The notes beneath the pieces were generated by a model. It saw only the letters and a program-made list of their open reading frames with translations. It was not told the origin of the DNA and ran no database searches. Below, piece after piece: positions 46,972 through 55,363 of a DNA stretch of 64,000 nt. The first letter of the stretch is position 1, and every line of letters starts with the position of its first letter. A program made the position numbers and the translations under genes. The DNA is from Candidatus Gordonibacter avicola (GTDB lineage: Bacteria; Actinomycetota; Coriobacteriia; Coriobacteriales; Eggerthellaceae): positions 1 through 64,000 of the forward strand of contig DXGM01000039.1 of NCBI GenBank assembly GCA_019113915.1, read 5' to 3'.

Positions 46972-47130
46972 ACCGCGCCTTCCGCTGTCCTGTTGTGCGC
47001 GCATCCGCGACGAGATGATTCTACCACGTCGCTCCACCGGGCCTGCCGCGCGTTGCTTGCGGGGTGGTGCCTGTTGGGGGTGGTTGGTGATAGTATGTGT
47101 TTGTTGGAAATCTATCGCAAAGGAGGCGCT

Positions 47131-47490
47131 ATGGAGAAGGAATTGTTCGATTTCGTTGCTGAGCGCGCTGATGTCCTTGCTGCTTCGGAGGCCAGCAAGC
47201 AGGAGACGAAAGACGCTGCGCTTGCGTGGAAGAGCGCGGTCGAAGGCGCAGATGACGAAGCTATTGAAGCTGCCACGACGAAGTTCATCGACTTCCTTGA
47301 AGGAAGGCCGAACACCGTTGACGGTGTTATCGCCTTTGCACAGGGCCCTGCCGTTGAGTTGTTTGGCAAAGAAACCGCTGATCAGATTCTTGCCACGCAG
47401 ACGGCGCGCAAGGAGCAAGGCGAGAAATACTGCGACTGCGACGCTTGCACCGCCGCAGTGGAGCTGCTCACGAAGTTTGAGCGCATCTAG
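47131..47490 (+). CDS. Small acidic protein with CDCDAC motif
   Basis: 119 residues, rich in Ala and Glu, predicted largely helical, cytoplasmic. The only striking feature is KYCDCDACTAAVELL near the C-terminus, whose three Cys could bind a metal or form a disulfide. I do not assign a function. AAAGGAGG precedes ATG 47131 and a TAGTAT -10-like sequence is at 47091-47096. The gene is followed by a long perfect hairpin. Confidence 0.75.
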   Translation: MEKELFDFVAERADVLAASEASKQETKDAALAWKSAVEGADDEAIEAATTKFIDFLEGRPNTVDGVIAFAQGPAVELFGKETADQILATQTARKEQGEKYCDCDACTAAVELLTKFERI

Positions 47491-47504
47491 CCTTTCTTTG
47501 TGTG

Positions 47505-47586
47505 CATCGGCGCGGCGCGGGACTTCGACCTCGCCGCGCCGATGAGACAACTATTCGTTTACGGGCCTGAGTTCTGGCCCGTTTTT
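47505..47586 (+). terminator. Two hairpins ending the small acidic gene
   Basis: First a perfect 13-bp stem, CATCGGCGCGGCG (47505-47517) with CGCCGCGCCGATG (47532-47544). Then ACGGGCC (47561-47567) with GGCCCGT (47576-47582) followed by TTTT. The second overlaps the 3' end of the convergent gene (stop at 47551-47553), so it is both coding and a likely terminator. Confidence 0.65.
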
Positions 47587-48792
47587 ATTTCCGCTGCGTG
47601 GAATAAACAGGGAAGCGCCCAGAGTTGCAGCCCCAACAATGCCAAACCACACAAGCGTTGCCGCAGCGGAGTTCGCGGCGGTGGCACCGGTGTAGAAGAT
47701 TTGGCGGATACCGTCGCTTATGAAATGCTGCGGAACCCAAGGATAGAGCCAGTCCTGATAGAACGTTGGCAAAAGCTCGTAGGGCAGGTTGCCGCACGCC
47801 ATACCGCCCGCGAAACAAATGAGGATGACCACTGCGCCAAGCGGTACTGCAACATCAAAGCAGCCGACGAACAACAGCATGAGGCAGAAACTCGCAAGCC
47901 ACAAGAACAAGCCGGTATCCAAGCTCGGGATGGAAAGGCCGCTCGTCTCAAGAATGGCCGTGGTGCCAAACCCGACCAGCCATGATAGACACACCGCAAG
48001 CACGAACTGGATGCCGACGGTTTTCCAGCGTTCGCTACGTGAAGCGGTTTTGGGCGCGCGCGTGAGCGCATAGAGTGCTACCGAACAGATCATGGTCATG
48101 ATGAAAGTGGGAATAACGGTGAACTGCAGGGCCATGTTGAGCGTGCCGCCGCCAATGCTTGCCTCGCGGGCACGCTCGACGGTGTAGGGAAGGCCTTGTT
48201 GGGCGAGCATGGTGGTGAGCATCGTCTCTACGGTGGAGGCGGCCATCGGGTGTTTGCCCTCGTCAACAATCACGGAGAGGGGGGCAATTGGGGGAGTGTC
48301 GGTTGCTGTTTGCTCGATCTGCGGAAGTGTCGACGGGGCTTCTTGCGGGTTCGAGGGGTTCGCCGTGTTTGCTACCGCAGCTTGAGCTGCTGCGATTTGG
48401 GCCGCTTGCTCTGCTAATGCTTGCGCTTCGGCCGCCTTCGCCTGAACGTTCGATGCGGAGAAGTCGGCGGGGATGACGACGGCCGCGTACAATTCCTCGT
48501 TCGCAATGGCTTCGTCGAGGGCTTCCTGTGAATCGTAGGCAGTCCATGCAACGGCTTGCGTTCCGGATTCATCGTCAGCTTCCGCTTCCGTGACCTGCGC
48601 CACGATGGCTTCGCCTGCATTTAGGTGGCCTTGAGGGGTTTCGGCTCCCGCATCGAGCGAGAGAATGCCAAGCGGCAAGTTCATCGGCTCGGCCGCCACC
48701 ATGGGATACACCACCATCGACATGACACATGCAACCACCAAGAACACAACGAACGGCAGCGCATACCGCTTCTTTCCCAGATGCTCCAACAT
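47551..48792 (-). CDS. ABC-2/YhgE-like membrane protein
   Basis: 413 residues. One N-terminal helix (about 12-34), an extracytoplasmic part (about 35-220) with AVVIPADFSASNVQAKAAEAQALAEQAAQ, and then five or six helices (about 225-400). These include ALYALTRAPKTASRSERW, DVAVPLGAVVILICFAGGMACGNLPYELLPTFYQDWLYPWVPQHFISDGIRQIFYTG. The layout is that of the ABC-2/YhgE-related DUF3533 proteins, shorter than the pair at 32-37 kb. Divergent from a TetR regulator with a palindrome between, so it probably is the regulated efflux or envelope gene (inference). The ribosome site is GAGGGAAC. Confidence 0.8.
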   Translation of the reverse strand: MLEHLGKKRYALPFVVFLVVACVMSMVVYPMVAAEPMNLPLGILSLDAGAETPQGHLNAGEAIVAQVTEAEADDESGTQAVAWTAYDSQEALDEAIANEELYAAVVIPADFSASNVQAKAAEAQALAEQAAQIAAAQAAVANTANPSNPQEAPSTLPQIEQTATDTPPIAPLSVIVDEGKHPMAASTVETMLTTMLAQQGLPYTVERAREASIGGGTLNMALQFTVIPTFIMTMICSVALYALTRAPKTASRSERWKTVGIQFVLAVCLSWLVGFGTTAILETSGLSIPSLDTGLFLWLASFCLMLLFVGCFDVAVPLGAVVILICFAGGMACGNLPYELLPTFYQDWLYPWVPQHFISDGIRQIFYTGATAANSAAATLVWFGIVGAATLGASLFIPRSGNKNGPELRPVNE

Positions 48793-48832
48793 GTTGTTCC
48801 CTCCTGCTTCTCTTTTCCTCTGTTAAAAACTA

Positions 48833-48842
48833 GACAGCTGTC
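48833..48842. promoter_or_regulatory. Candidate TetR operator
   Basis: The palindrome GACAGCTGTC lies between the divergent TetR and ABC-2-like genes, 41 bases from the start of the latter. Position and symmetry fit a TetR-family site. Confidence 0.5.
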
Positions 48843-48912
48843 GTAATATGACTATAGGCGGCGCAAGCGGGGAAGAAAACAGGCAATCACAGTCCGAATG
48901 ATGGGAACGAGC

Positions 48913-49494
48913 ATGGCAAGACCGCGAAAAGACCAGCTGGGAGACCCAGTGCAGGAGCGCATCAAGGCGACGTTTTGGCAGCTGCTGCGCGAGCGAAGCG
49001 TCAACCACATCACGGTGAGCGAAATCGTGCGTGCGGTCGGCTGCAACCGCAACACGTTCTACTACCATTTCGACAGCGTGGAGAATCTCACGGCACGCGT
49101 CATTGCCGAAGCGATCCCGGTCGAGATCCCCGCCCTCGCCGAGGCATACTTCGCCGGCACGCTTGCCGATGTACCGCTTGACCAGGACGCACGCCGGTCA
49201 ATCGAGCGTTTGTGCTTGCTGGTGGGAAGGGGAGGCTCGCCCGCCGCTGTACAACAGGTGAAAGAGGCGCTCAAAGCGGCATGGACCGAGCGGTTCAACA
49301 TGGACAACACCCAAGAGGATGTCGCATGTGTCCTTGAGTTCATGGCGAGCGGCATCATAGGCATGCTTGGTTTCTGGGCCTCTCGCAACGGCGAAGTACC
49401 CCTCGACCGCTGCTTCCAAGCCGTTTCGTCCGTCTTCTCCAAACCCGCCATCGCCTTCGCGCAAGAACGGACAAGAAATGCCGCAGCTGAATAA
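48913..49494 (+). CDS. TetR-family transcriptional regulator
   Basis: 193 residues. The N-terminal helix-turn-helix (about 12-58: RIKATFWQLLRERSVNHITVSEIVRAVGCNRNTFYYHFDSVENL) is typical of the family. The C-terminal ligand domain is all-helical and its ligand unknown. Starts are possible at ATG 48898, 48901 or 48913; 48913 begins MARPRKDQ, a usual TetR start. It is divergent from the ABC-2-like membrane gene, which it probably represses. Confidence 0.9.
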   Translation: MARPRKDQLGDPVQERIKATFWQLLRERSVNHITVSEIVRAVGCNRNTFYYHFDSVENLTARVIAEAIPVEIPALAEAYFAGTLADVPLDQDARRSIERLCLLVGRGGSPAAVQQVKEALKAAWTERFNMDNTQEDVACVLEFMASGIIGMLGFWASRNGEVPLDRCFQAVSSVFSKPAIAFAQERTRNAAAE

Positions 49495-49670
49495 AGGTGG
49501 TAAGCTCATTTTCGGCAAGTCGCTGATTCGAGATGACCTCGCGCTTTCGGCTCTCCGCGCGGGCGCAGGGAGGGGGACGAGCACCGGCCGCAACTTACAA
49601 TATGACTACCCTCCTAAGCAGTGGAGGAGTACGACATCGCGTCCGAAGGTCGGGTCTCCTGTTTCATATC

Positions 49671-51089
49671 CTACAGGCTTTCGAACAAGTTGCGTGTCGA
49701 GACGAACATGAGATCGTCGCGGCTTCGCATCTTTTTCGCAGTTGCTGCTGTGACGGGTTCTTTTGTGAAGAGTGCGAGGTATCGTTTGTCGTATCCCTTC
49801 ACCAGCGCTGCTCTTGCTTCAAGTTTTTCCAACGCCTCAGTTTCATTGAATGAGCTACGCCATTTGCATTCGCCAAGAAGTATCTTCCCCGATCGCTTAT
49901 CGGCTGCGATAACATCGATATCCGCCTGCTCACGAACTGCAGGATCGGTTCCCCACCAGCGTCCAAACGAGGAGGCGAGGAAGGGGAGCCTGGCTGCCCG
50001 ATTTTGTCGAGCGAGCCATTGTAGGCATATGTCCTCGAACCGTTTTCCTACATAGGTTGAAAAAACATCGCCGAAAGCCGTCGCTTGCGCTGCCGCCTGC
50101 CCGGCTCCATTTTCTATGGCACCCACGTTAGGACTCACGAATCGGTACCAATACGCGAAGAAAGGATCCCGAACGACATAAAGCGCTTTTCGGGACTTTT
50201 CGGGGTTCTCCCCGAACGGCACGATGCGCTCAATGAAGCTGAGTCCCTCTAATGTTTTCAGGTACTTACCCACGGACGCTTGCTCAATGCCTGCGGTTTC
50301 GGCGATGCGCTTGGGGGCGGTGGCTCCGCTCGCGATGGCGCTCAGCACGGAGTTGTAACTCGCGGGTTCGCGCAGCTCTTGGCGCAGAAGCATCATGGGC
50401 TCTTCGTAGAGCAGGCCGGCTTTGTTGAAGAACAGGTACTCAACGTTTTTTTCAAACGATGCGTCTTCGTCGATTTGCGCGAGGTAGTAGGGGGTGCCCC
50501 CGAACGCGGCGTAATATTCAATGCGCTGCACTTCGGTCGCCGAAGGGATCATGCGCGCTGCGTCCAGGTAATCGAAGGGTTGCAGCTTAATCTGCGCGGT
50601 ACGCCGTCCGTACGGCGGGCTTTTTGCGCCCAGGACTTTGCTTTCCATGAAGCCTTCGTTGCTGCCGCTGAGGATAATCCGCGTATTCGTGCTTTTGAAT
50701 TCGTGGTCGATGGCTATCTGCAAAGCGGAGGGCAGTGACGGCTCAGATTCGGCGGCATAGGGGAACTCGTCGAAAACGAAGAGCAGGGGGTTGTCCATGT
50801 TCTTCGAGCTATTCGCAATGAACGAAAAAGCGTCTGACCAGGTGGCGAACGACCCGGTTGACACGGGCAGATCAAAGAAGCGGTAGATGGCCTGCGAGAA
50901 TGATCGCAGGTTCATTGCGCTGCTCTGCACTTGTGCCGTGAAGTAGAGAGCCGGTTTGCCTTTCGAGAATTCATCGAGAAGCGTGGTCTTGCCAACACGA
51001 CGTCGCCCGTAGAGAACGACCATTTGGAAGCCCTTCTTCCGATAAAGCCGCTCAAGCGAATCAAGCTCTTCTTCACGCCCAACAAACAT
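49671..51089 (-). CDS. AAA ATPase with DUF234 (archaeal-type ATPase family)
   Basis: 472 residues. It begins MFVGREEELDSLERLY, with Walker A VLYGRRRVGKTTLLDEF (about 30) and Walker B PLLFVFDEFPYA. It continues with the STAND-like sensor IILSGSNEGFMES, a winged-helix part (about 255-320) and a C-terminal DUF234 domain whose ADIDVIAADKRSGKILLGECKW block has the D-x(n)-ExK pattern of a restriction-nuclease-like fold. Family members are common in archaea and anaerobes and their role is not established; a defence or mobile-element link has been proposed. ATG 51089 follows GGAGGGCGTC. A large palindrome lies directly upstream. Confidence 0.88.
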   Translation of the reverse strand: MFVGREEELDSLERLYRKKGFQMVVLYGRRRVGKTTLLDEFSKGKPALYFTAQVQSSAMNLRSFSQAIYRFFDLPVSTGSFATWSDAFSFIANSSKNMDNPLLFVFDEFPYAAESEPSLPSALQIAIDHEFKSTNTRIILSGSNEGFMESKVLGAKSPPYGRRTAQIKLQPFDYLDAARMIPSATEVQRIEYYAAFGGTPYYLAQIDEDASFEKNVEYLFFNKAGLLYEEPMMLLRQELREPASYNSVLSAIASGATAPKRIAETAGIEQASVGKYLKTLEGLSFIERIVPFGENPEKSRKALYVVRDPFFAYWYRFVSPNVGAIENGAGQAAAQATAFGDVFSTYVGKRFEDICLQWLARQNRAARLPFLASSFGRWWGTDPAVREQADIDVIAADKRSGKILLGECKWRSSFNETEALEKLEARAALVKGYDKRYLALFTKEPVTAATAKKMRSRDDLMFVSTRNLFESL

Positions 51090-51104
51090 GACGCCCTCCT
51101 GCAA

Positions 51105-51149
51105 CAAATAGCTGACTTACAAGTATCTTACTCGTAAGTCAGCTATTTG
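51105..51149. promoter_or_regulatory. 16-bp perfect inverted repeat upstream of the DUF234 ATPase
   Basis: CAAATAGCTGACTTAC (51105-51120) and its exact inverse (51134-51149) are separated by 13 bases. It begins 15 bases upstream of the ATPase start, in the promoter region. It suits an operator, perhaps for autoregulation. The short spacer and full symmetry also allow a cruciform. Confidence 0.55.
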
Positions 51150-51292
51150 GCAAACGAGATAAGGAGATGGAGCCCGATTGTCTTTTTGGTGAAGGGTAAG
51201 GTACGTGCTTACTTGCGGAAACAAAAATGCCCGCCGAAAGTAATCGACGAGCATTCTTTTTTGTATGGTGTGCAGGCGAAACGCAGTGAGCC

Positions 51293-52276
51293 TTATTCCC
51301 ACTCGATGGTTCCGATGGGTTTGGGGGTTAGGTCGTAGACTACTCGGCAGATGCCGGGGACTTCGTTCAAGATTCTTGCGGTGATCTTCTTGAGGAGGGT
51401 CCAATCAAGCTCCGGCACTTCGGCGGTCATGGCGTCGACGGTGTTGACGGCGCGGATGATGGCGGGCCACTCGAAGGCCCTTACGCCGTCGCGGACGCCG
51501 GTGGCGCGGAAGTCGGGGACGCTTACGAAGTATTGCCACACCTTGCCTTCAAGGCCGGCCGCCGCAAATTCCTCGCGCAGGATGGCGTCGGCTTCGCGCA
51601 GCGCCTCCAGGCGGTCGCGTGTGATGGCGCCGAGGCAGCGAACGCCCAGGCCAGGGCCGGGGAAGGGCTGGCGCTCTACCATGCTCTCAGGCAGACCAAG
51701 TTCGCGGCCGATGACGCGCACCTCGTCCTTGTACAGCAGCTTCACGGGCTCGCAGAGCTCGAACTGCAGGTCGTCCGGCAGGCCGCCCACGTTGTGGTGC
51801 GCCTTCACGCCGTCGGATTCAAGGATGTCGGGGTAGATGGTACCCTGCGCGAGGAAGCTCACCTCGTCGCCCACCTTGCGAGCCTCTTCCTCGAACACGC
51901 GGATGAACTCGGCGCCGATGATCTTGCGCTTGGCCTCGGGCTCGGCCACGCCGTCGAGCAGATCCAGGAAGCGGTCGGTCGCGTCCACGTACACAAGGTT
52001 CGCGTCGAGCTGGTTCTGGAACACGTCCACCACCTGCTCGCTTTCACCCTTGCGCATGAGGCCGTGGTTCACGTGCACGCAGATGAGCTGCTTGCCGATG
52101 GCCTTAATCAGCAGCGCCGCTACCACGGACGAATCCACGCCGCCGGAAAGCGCCAGCAGCACCTTCTGGTCGCCGATCTGGGCGCGAATCGCTTCCACCT
52201 GCTCGTCGATGAACGCCTGCGCTAGCTCGGGCGTGGTGATGCGCTGCATGTCGTCGGGACGCTTGTTCGGATCCAT
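51293..52276 (-). CDS. guaA: GMP synthase, ATP-pyrophosphatase subunit only (no amidotransferase domain)
   Basis: Converts XMP to GMP. The 327 residues cover only the ATP-pyrophosphatase and dimerisation parts of GuaA: VLLALSGGVDSSVVAALL (P loop), VDATDRFLDLLDGV, FLAQGTIYPDILESDG, HHNVGGLPDDLQFELCEPVKLLYKDEVR, RQPFPGPGLGVRCLG and the C-terminal DLTPKPIGTIEWE. The N-terminal glutamine amidotransferase domain (about 190 residues) of ordinary bacterial GuaA is absent, and no such gene is adjacent. The enzyme must use a separate glutaminase subunit, as in archaea, or free ammonia. GAGGAGG precedes ATG 52276 on this strand. Confidence 0.93.
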   Translation of the reverse strand: MDPNKRPDDMQRITTPELAQAFIDEQVEAIRAQIGDQKVLLALSGGVDSSVVAALLIKAIGKQLICVHVNHGLMRKGESEQVVDVFQNQLDANLVYVDATDRFLDLLDGVAEPEAKRKIIGAEFIRVFEEEARKVGDEVSFLAQGTIYPDILESDGVKAHHNVGGLPDDLQFELCEPVKLLYKDEVRVIGRELGLPESMVERQPFPGPGLGVRCLGAITRDRLEALREADAILREEFAAAGLEGKVWQYFVSVPDFRATGVRDGVRAFEWPAIIRAVNTVDAMTAEVPELDWTLLKKITARILNEVPGICRVVYDLTPKPIGTIEWE

Positions 52277-52355
52277 GGGGCCTCCTCGTGTTCGGTGATG
52301 TTCTGCGGAAATTATACGGGAAACCTCGCGCACGAACAGGCAGGCCACCTTCTTT

Positions 52356-52694
52356 TCACGCGAGAATCTTGACCGCGACGATATCCTTCAGCGGCAACAC
52401 CCAACGCGTCCCCGCAGGCGCGCCGAGCGAAGTGTACACGCACTCCGCCAGAATGCAGTAATCGTCCACGTCAAGAATGCGTACGGTGTCTCGGCTGTGG
52501 GTAGAAAATTCCAGTTCCACGCATTGCCCGATCAGGCGACGCATGCTCTCGGGGTCCCGGTGGCTGCTTGCATTCGCTTGGCCGGTGAACGCCGCTTCAA
52601 CGGTGCGCGCCAGGCGCTTCACCTTGCCATTGGTCAAGAGAAGCAACCCGAAAATCAGCAGGAGTAAGAAGCTAATCCATCCGTTCGCTTCCAT
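52356..52694 (-). CDS. Small membrane-anchored protein
   Basis: 112 residues: one N-terminal membrane helix (about 5-24: ISFLLLLIFGLLLLT) and a soluble cytoplasmic part with a beta-like C-terminal domain (ILDVDDYCILAECVYTSLGAPAGTRWVLPLKDIVAVKIL). That part shows similarity in layout to the last part of the regulator encoded just upstream (VEVLEVDTDWARVTYKRAFKGQVTELVDMKSVVGFMI), so both may carry the same small barrel-like domain (my observation). No function is assigned. It overlaps the regulator gene by 23 bases, so the two are translationally coupled. Confidence 0.75.
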   Translation of the reverse strand: MEANGWISFLLLLIFGLLLLTNGKVKRLARTVEAAFTGQANASSHRDPESMRRLIGQCVELEFSTHSRDTVRILDVDDYCILAECVYTSLGAPAGTRWVLPLKDIVAVKILA

Positions 52695-53196
52695 TGCACT
52701 CAACCTCCTTCTGCGAGTTTTCATCCCTGTTTGCAGGTGAAACTATCATGAATCCCACAACCGACTTCATATCAACCAGCTCGGTCACCTGCCCCTTGAA
52801 CGCGCGTTTGTAGGTTACGCGCGCCCAATCGGTGTCGACTTCCAGCACTTCGACATCCCCTTGGTGGGTTGGTAGGAGCACGCCTGGCGTCACGGCGATA
52901 CGGCACGTGGCGCCTGCGAGCGACTCCAGCACGTGGAGGTCGGGCGCGCCTCCTGTGCTGCCGGCATCGCGACGTTCGTCTTCCTCCGCCACCGTAACAG
53001 TAACCTCATCACTCACCAAATCATCCAAGCTAATGTGGTAGAGCGCCGCAAGATCCTTCGCTTTGCTGATGTCGGGCGCGCTCGCGTCACTCTCCCAGTT
53101 CGAAATTGTCTGCCGCGACACGGAAAGCGCGCTCGCCACGTCCTGCTGGCTCATCCCGCTTTTCCGGCGCAGCTTCATGAGCTTTTGACCCAGCAT
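52672..53196 (-). CDS. Xre-family regulator with C-terminal barrel-like domain
   Basis: 174 residues. The helix-turn-helix at about 5-60 (KLRRKSGMSQQDVASALSVSRQTISNWESDASAPDISKAKDLAALYHISLDDL) is of the Xre type. After an acidic linker comes a beta-rich domain (about 85-155). Targets are unknown; its own operon, with the small membrane protein, is the best guess. ATG 53196 follows AGGAG on this strand. Confidence 0.88.
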   Translation of the reverse strand: MLGQKLMKLRRKSGMSQQDVASALSVSRQTISNWESDASAPDISKAKDLAALYHISLDDLVSDEVTVTVAEEDERRDAGSTGGAPDLHVLESLAGATCRIAVTPGVLLPTHQGDVEVLEVDTDWARVTYKRAFKGQVTELVDMKSVVGFMIVSPANRDENSQKEVECNGSERMD

Positions 53197-53504
53197 AGGG
53201 CTCCTTTCTCGCCGTCTTCGCGTCCCATTATTCCAAATGACTTGGCGGCGGGAAGGCAAATATCGTTGGAATCTTGTCCAATTTGCTTGCGCATACCCGC
53301 CGGTTGGGTGAATGCGGGGGAAGGGGTCGTAAATGCGCGATGGGAACTCGGATGCCAGCGCCCGTTTCGCGCTCTCGTGCAGGAAGTGTCCAGTCTCCCG
53401 GCGCGCCCGCCCGCCGCCAGTCGCCGCGCGGGTTCCTCTTTCCTACTCTCTCGTACCGCGCCGCTGCGAGTTGTGGCATCATTACAACGATTGCGCGCGT
53501 GGGT

Positions 53505-53523
53505 GCAGAGCGAGGGGCTCTGC
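53505..53523 (+). other. Hairpin in the leader of the permease gene
   Basis: GCAGAG (53505-53510) pairs with CTCTGC (53518-53523), just upstream of the ribosome site of the permease gene. It might affect expression. The gap 53197-53550 otherwise shows nothing I can name; no purine or pyrimidine riboswitch is recognisable. Confidence 0.3.
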
Positions 53524-53550
53524 GGGCGAAGCGCGGGGAAGGGGCAGGCC

Positions 53551-54951
53551 ATGGCCAGAGAGAACGACCGTCTGACACCGACAATGGGAGCTAAGGATAG
53601 CCCGGACGCGGTATACGACGCGCGCCCGCTTGGCGTGCCGAAGATGACGGTGTTTGGCCTGCAGCATATGTTTGCTATGTTCGGTGCTACAGTGCTGGTA
53701 CCGGCGCTCACGGGATTGTCCGTGTCGGCGACGCTCCTGTTCGCAGGCTTGGGCACGTTGCTATTTCACCTGTTAGCAAAAGGGAAAGTGCCCGCGTTCC
53801 TGGGCTCGTCGTTCGCATTCATCGCGGGTTATGCGGCCATCGCGCCCAACGGCGAAGCGAACCTGCTGCCGTATGCGTGCCTTGGTGTGGCGTGCGCAGG
53901 TCTTTTGTATTTAGTGCTGTCGGCACTGTTTCGTATATTCGGCCCGGGGCGCGTCATGCGCTTCTTCCCGCCGGTGGTTACGGGCCCCATCGTTATTTGC
54001 ATCGGCCTCATTCTGGCCAGTTCCGCCATCACGAATGCTTCGACGAACTGGCTCATCGCTATTATTGCGGTGGCGGTTATTGTGGTGTGCAACATCTGGG
54101 GCAAAGGCATGGTGAAAATTGTGCCCATCCTGTTGGGCGTGGTGGTGTCCTACGCCATTGCTGCGTTTGCGGGCGAAGTTGACTTCTCCACCGTGGCGGC
54201 CGCTCCGTGGATCGGGCTGCCGGTGCTCTGGGATGATACGGTGTTTGCCCTGTTCGGCGCTAATTTCGACACGGGGTTGGCCATTACAGCCATTATCACC
54301 ATCATGCCGCTAGCGTTTGCTTCTATGATTGAGCACATCGGCGATATGTCGGCCATCAGCTCCACGTGCAACCGCAACTACATCGCCGAGCCGGGGCTGC
54401 ATCGCACGCTGCTGGGCGACGGCCTGGCCACCATTGTGGCATCGCTGTTCGGCGCGCCGGCGAACACCACGTACGGCGAGAACACCGGCGTGCTGGCGCT
54501 CACCCGCGTGTTCGACCCGCGCGTCATTCGCATTGCGGCGTGCTTCGCCATCGCGTTTTCGTTCTCGCCGAAGTTCGCAGCGGTAGTGGCAGCCATGCCG
54601 GCGTGTGTCATCGGTGGTGTGTCGCTGGTGCTGTACGGCATGATTTCGGCCGTGGGTATTCGTAACTTGGTGGAGAACCACGTGGACTTCATGAAGAGCC
54701 GCAACGTTCTTATCACGGCGCTCATTTTGGTGTTGTCGCTGGGCATTGCCTACAGCGCGGCCGGTGCTATCATTCTGCCCGTGGGCGGTGTGACCATCTC
54801 GCTGTCAGGCTTGGCCGTAGGCTCCATCGTGGGTATTGTGATGAACGTTATTTTGCCTGGTCACAAGGCGGCCGTCGGCACTCCGCGCGAACCCGAGGAA
54901 ATGCCTGAGATGCCTATGCCCCTAGAGGACATCCGCCTCGCAAGCGACTAA
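53551..54951 (+). CDS. Uracil/xanthine permease (NCS2 family)
   Basis: 466 residues with about 14 hydrophobic segments, inner membrane. Family motifs: GVPKMTVFGLQHMFAMFGATVLVPALTGLS at the start, AFLGSSFAFIAGYAAIAP, PPVVTGPIVICIGLILA, FASMIEHIGDMSAISSTCNRN (the substrate-binding Glu lies in MIEHIGD), and FGAPANTTYGENTGVLALTRVFDPRVIRIAA. Length and motifs fit UraA-type uracil or a xanthine symporter; which base is carried is not decided. ATG 53551 follows GGGGAAGGGG. A stem-loop follows the gene. Confidence 0.93.
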   Translation: MARENDRLTPTMGAKDSPDAVYDARPLGVPKMTVFGLQHMFAMFGATVLVPALTGLSVSATLLFAGLGTLLFHLLAKGKVPAFLGSSFAFIAGYAAIAPNGEANLLPYACLGVACAGLLYLVLSALFRIFGPGRVMRFFPPVVTGPIVICIGLILASSAITNASTNWLIAIIAVAVIVVCNIWGKGMVKIVPILLGVVVSYAIAAFAGEVDFSTVAAAPWIGLPVLWDDTVFALFGANFDTGLAITAIITIMPLAFASMIEHIGDMSAISSTCNRNYIAEPGLHRTLLGDGLATIVASLFGAPANTTYGENTGVLALTRVFDPRVIRIAACFAIAFSFSPKFAAVVAAMPACVIGGVSLVLYGMISAVGIRNLVENHVDFMKSRNVLITALILVLSLGIAYSAAGAIILPVGGVTISLSGLAVGSIVGIVMNVILPGHKAAVGTPREPEEMPEMPMPLEDIRLASD

Positions 54952-54959
54952 CGTCGGAT

Positions 54960-54991
54960 GTTGGGCCGCATGCCGAGGCGTGCGGCCCAAC
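54960..54991 (+). terminator. Stem-loop after the permease gene
   Basis: GTTGGGCCGCA (54960-54970) pairs perfectly with TGCGGCCCAAC (54981-54991), eight bases after the stop. There is no T tract. Confidence 0.55.
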
Positions 54992-55011
54992 GAACCTGCG
55001 GCGTACAAAGA

Positions 55012-55066
55012 GATAACATACTATCCATTTCACCCTAAAACCACCACAAATAGATAGTATACTATC
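55012..55066. promoter_or_regulatory. hipBA operators and leaderless promoter
   Basis: GATAGTATACTATC (55053-55066) is a perfect 14-base palindrome, and GATAACATACTATC (55012-55025) is a second copy with two changes, 41 bases away (about four helical turns). The -10 box TATACT (55058-55063) lies inside the first palindrome. The ATG at 55070 is seven bases after it, so the transcript should be leaderless and HipB should repress it by covering the -10 box. Confidence 0.7.
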
Positions 55067-55069
55067 CCT

Positions 55070-55363
55070 ATGAATATTCTTGCCGACATCAAAACACCCA
55101 CCGATATCACCCAAGATCTCATGACGCGCGTGCGTGCGCGGCGCAAGGTTCTTGGGCTCACGCAACGCGAACTCGCCGAAACATCCGGTGTGAGTTACGG
55201 CTCCATAAAGCGCTTCGAAACAATGGGTGAAATATCCCTCGCGTCCCTCATCAAAATCGCCTTCGCCCTCAAGTGCGAATCCGACTTTGACGCTCTCTTC
55301 GCCCAGCAAGGCTACGCCACCATAGATGAGGTCATCAATGCCCGCAAAAACGCCCGCCGGTAG
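55070..55363 (+). CDS. hipB: HipB-like antitoxin (Xre family)
   Basis: 97 residues with one helix-turn-helix (about 22-75: RARRKVLGLTQRELAETSGVSYGSIKRFETMGEISLASLIKIAFAL). It should bind HipA and the operators upstream, and silence both. No ribosome site precedes the ATG and the -10 box lies seven bases away, so a leaderless mRNA is likely. The hipA gene overlaps its end by 26 bases. Confidence 0.88.
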   Translation: MNILADIKTPTDITQDLMTRVRARRKVLGLTQRELAETSGVSYGSIKRFETMGEISLASLIKIAFALKCESDFDALFAQQGYATIDEVINARKNARR

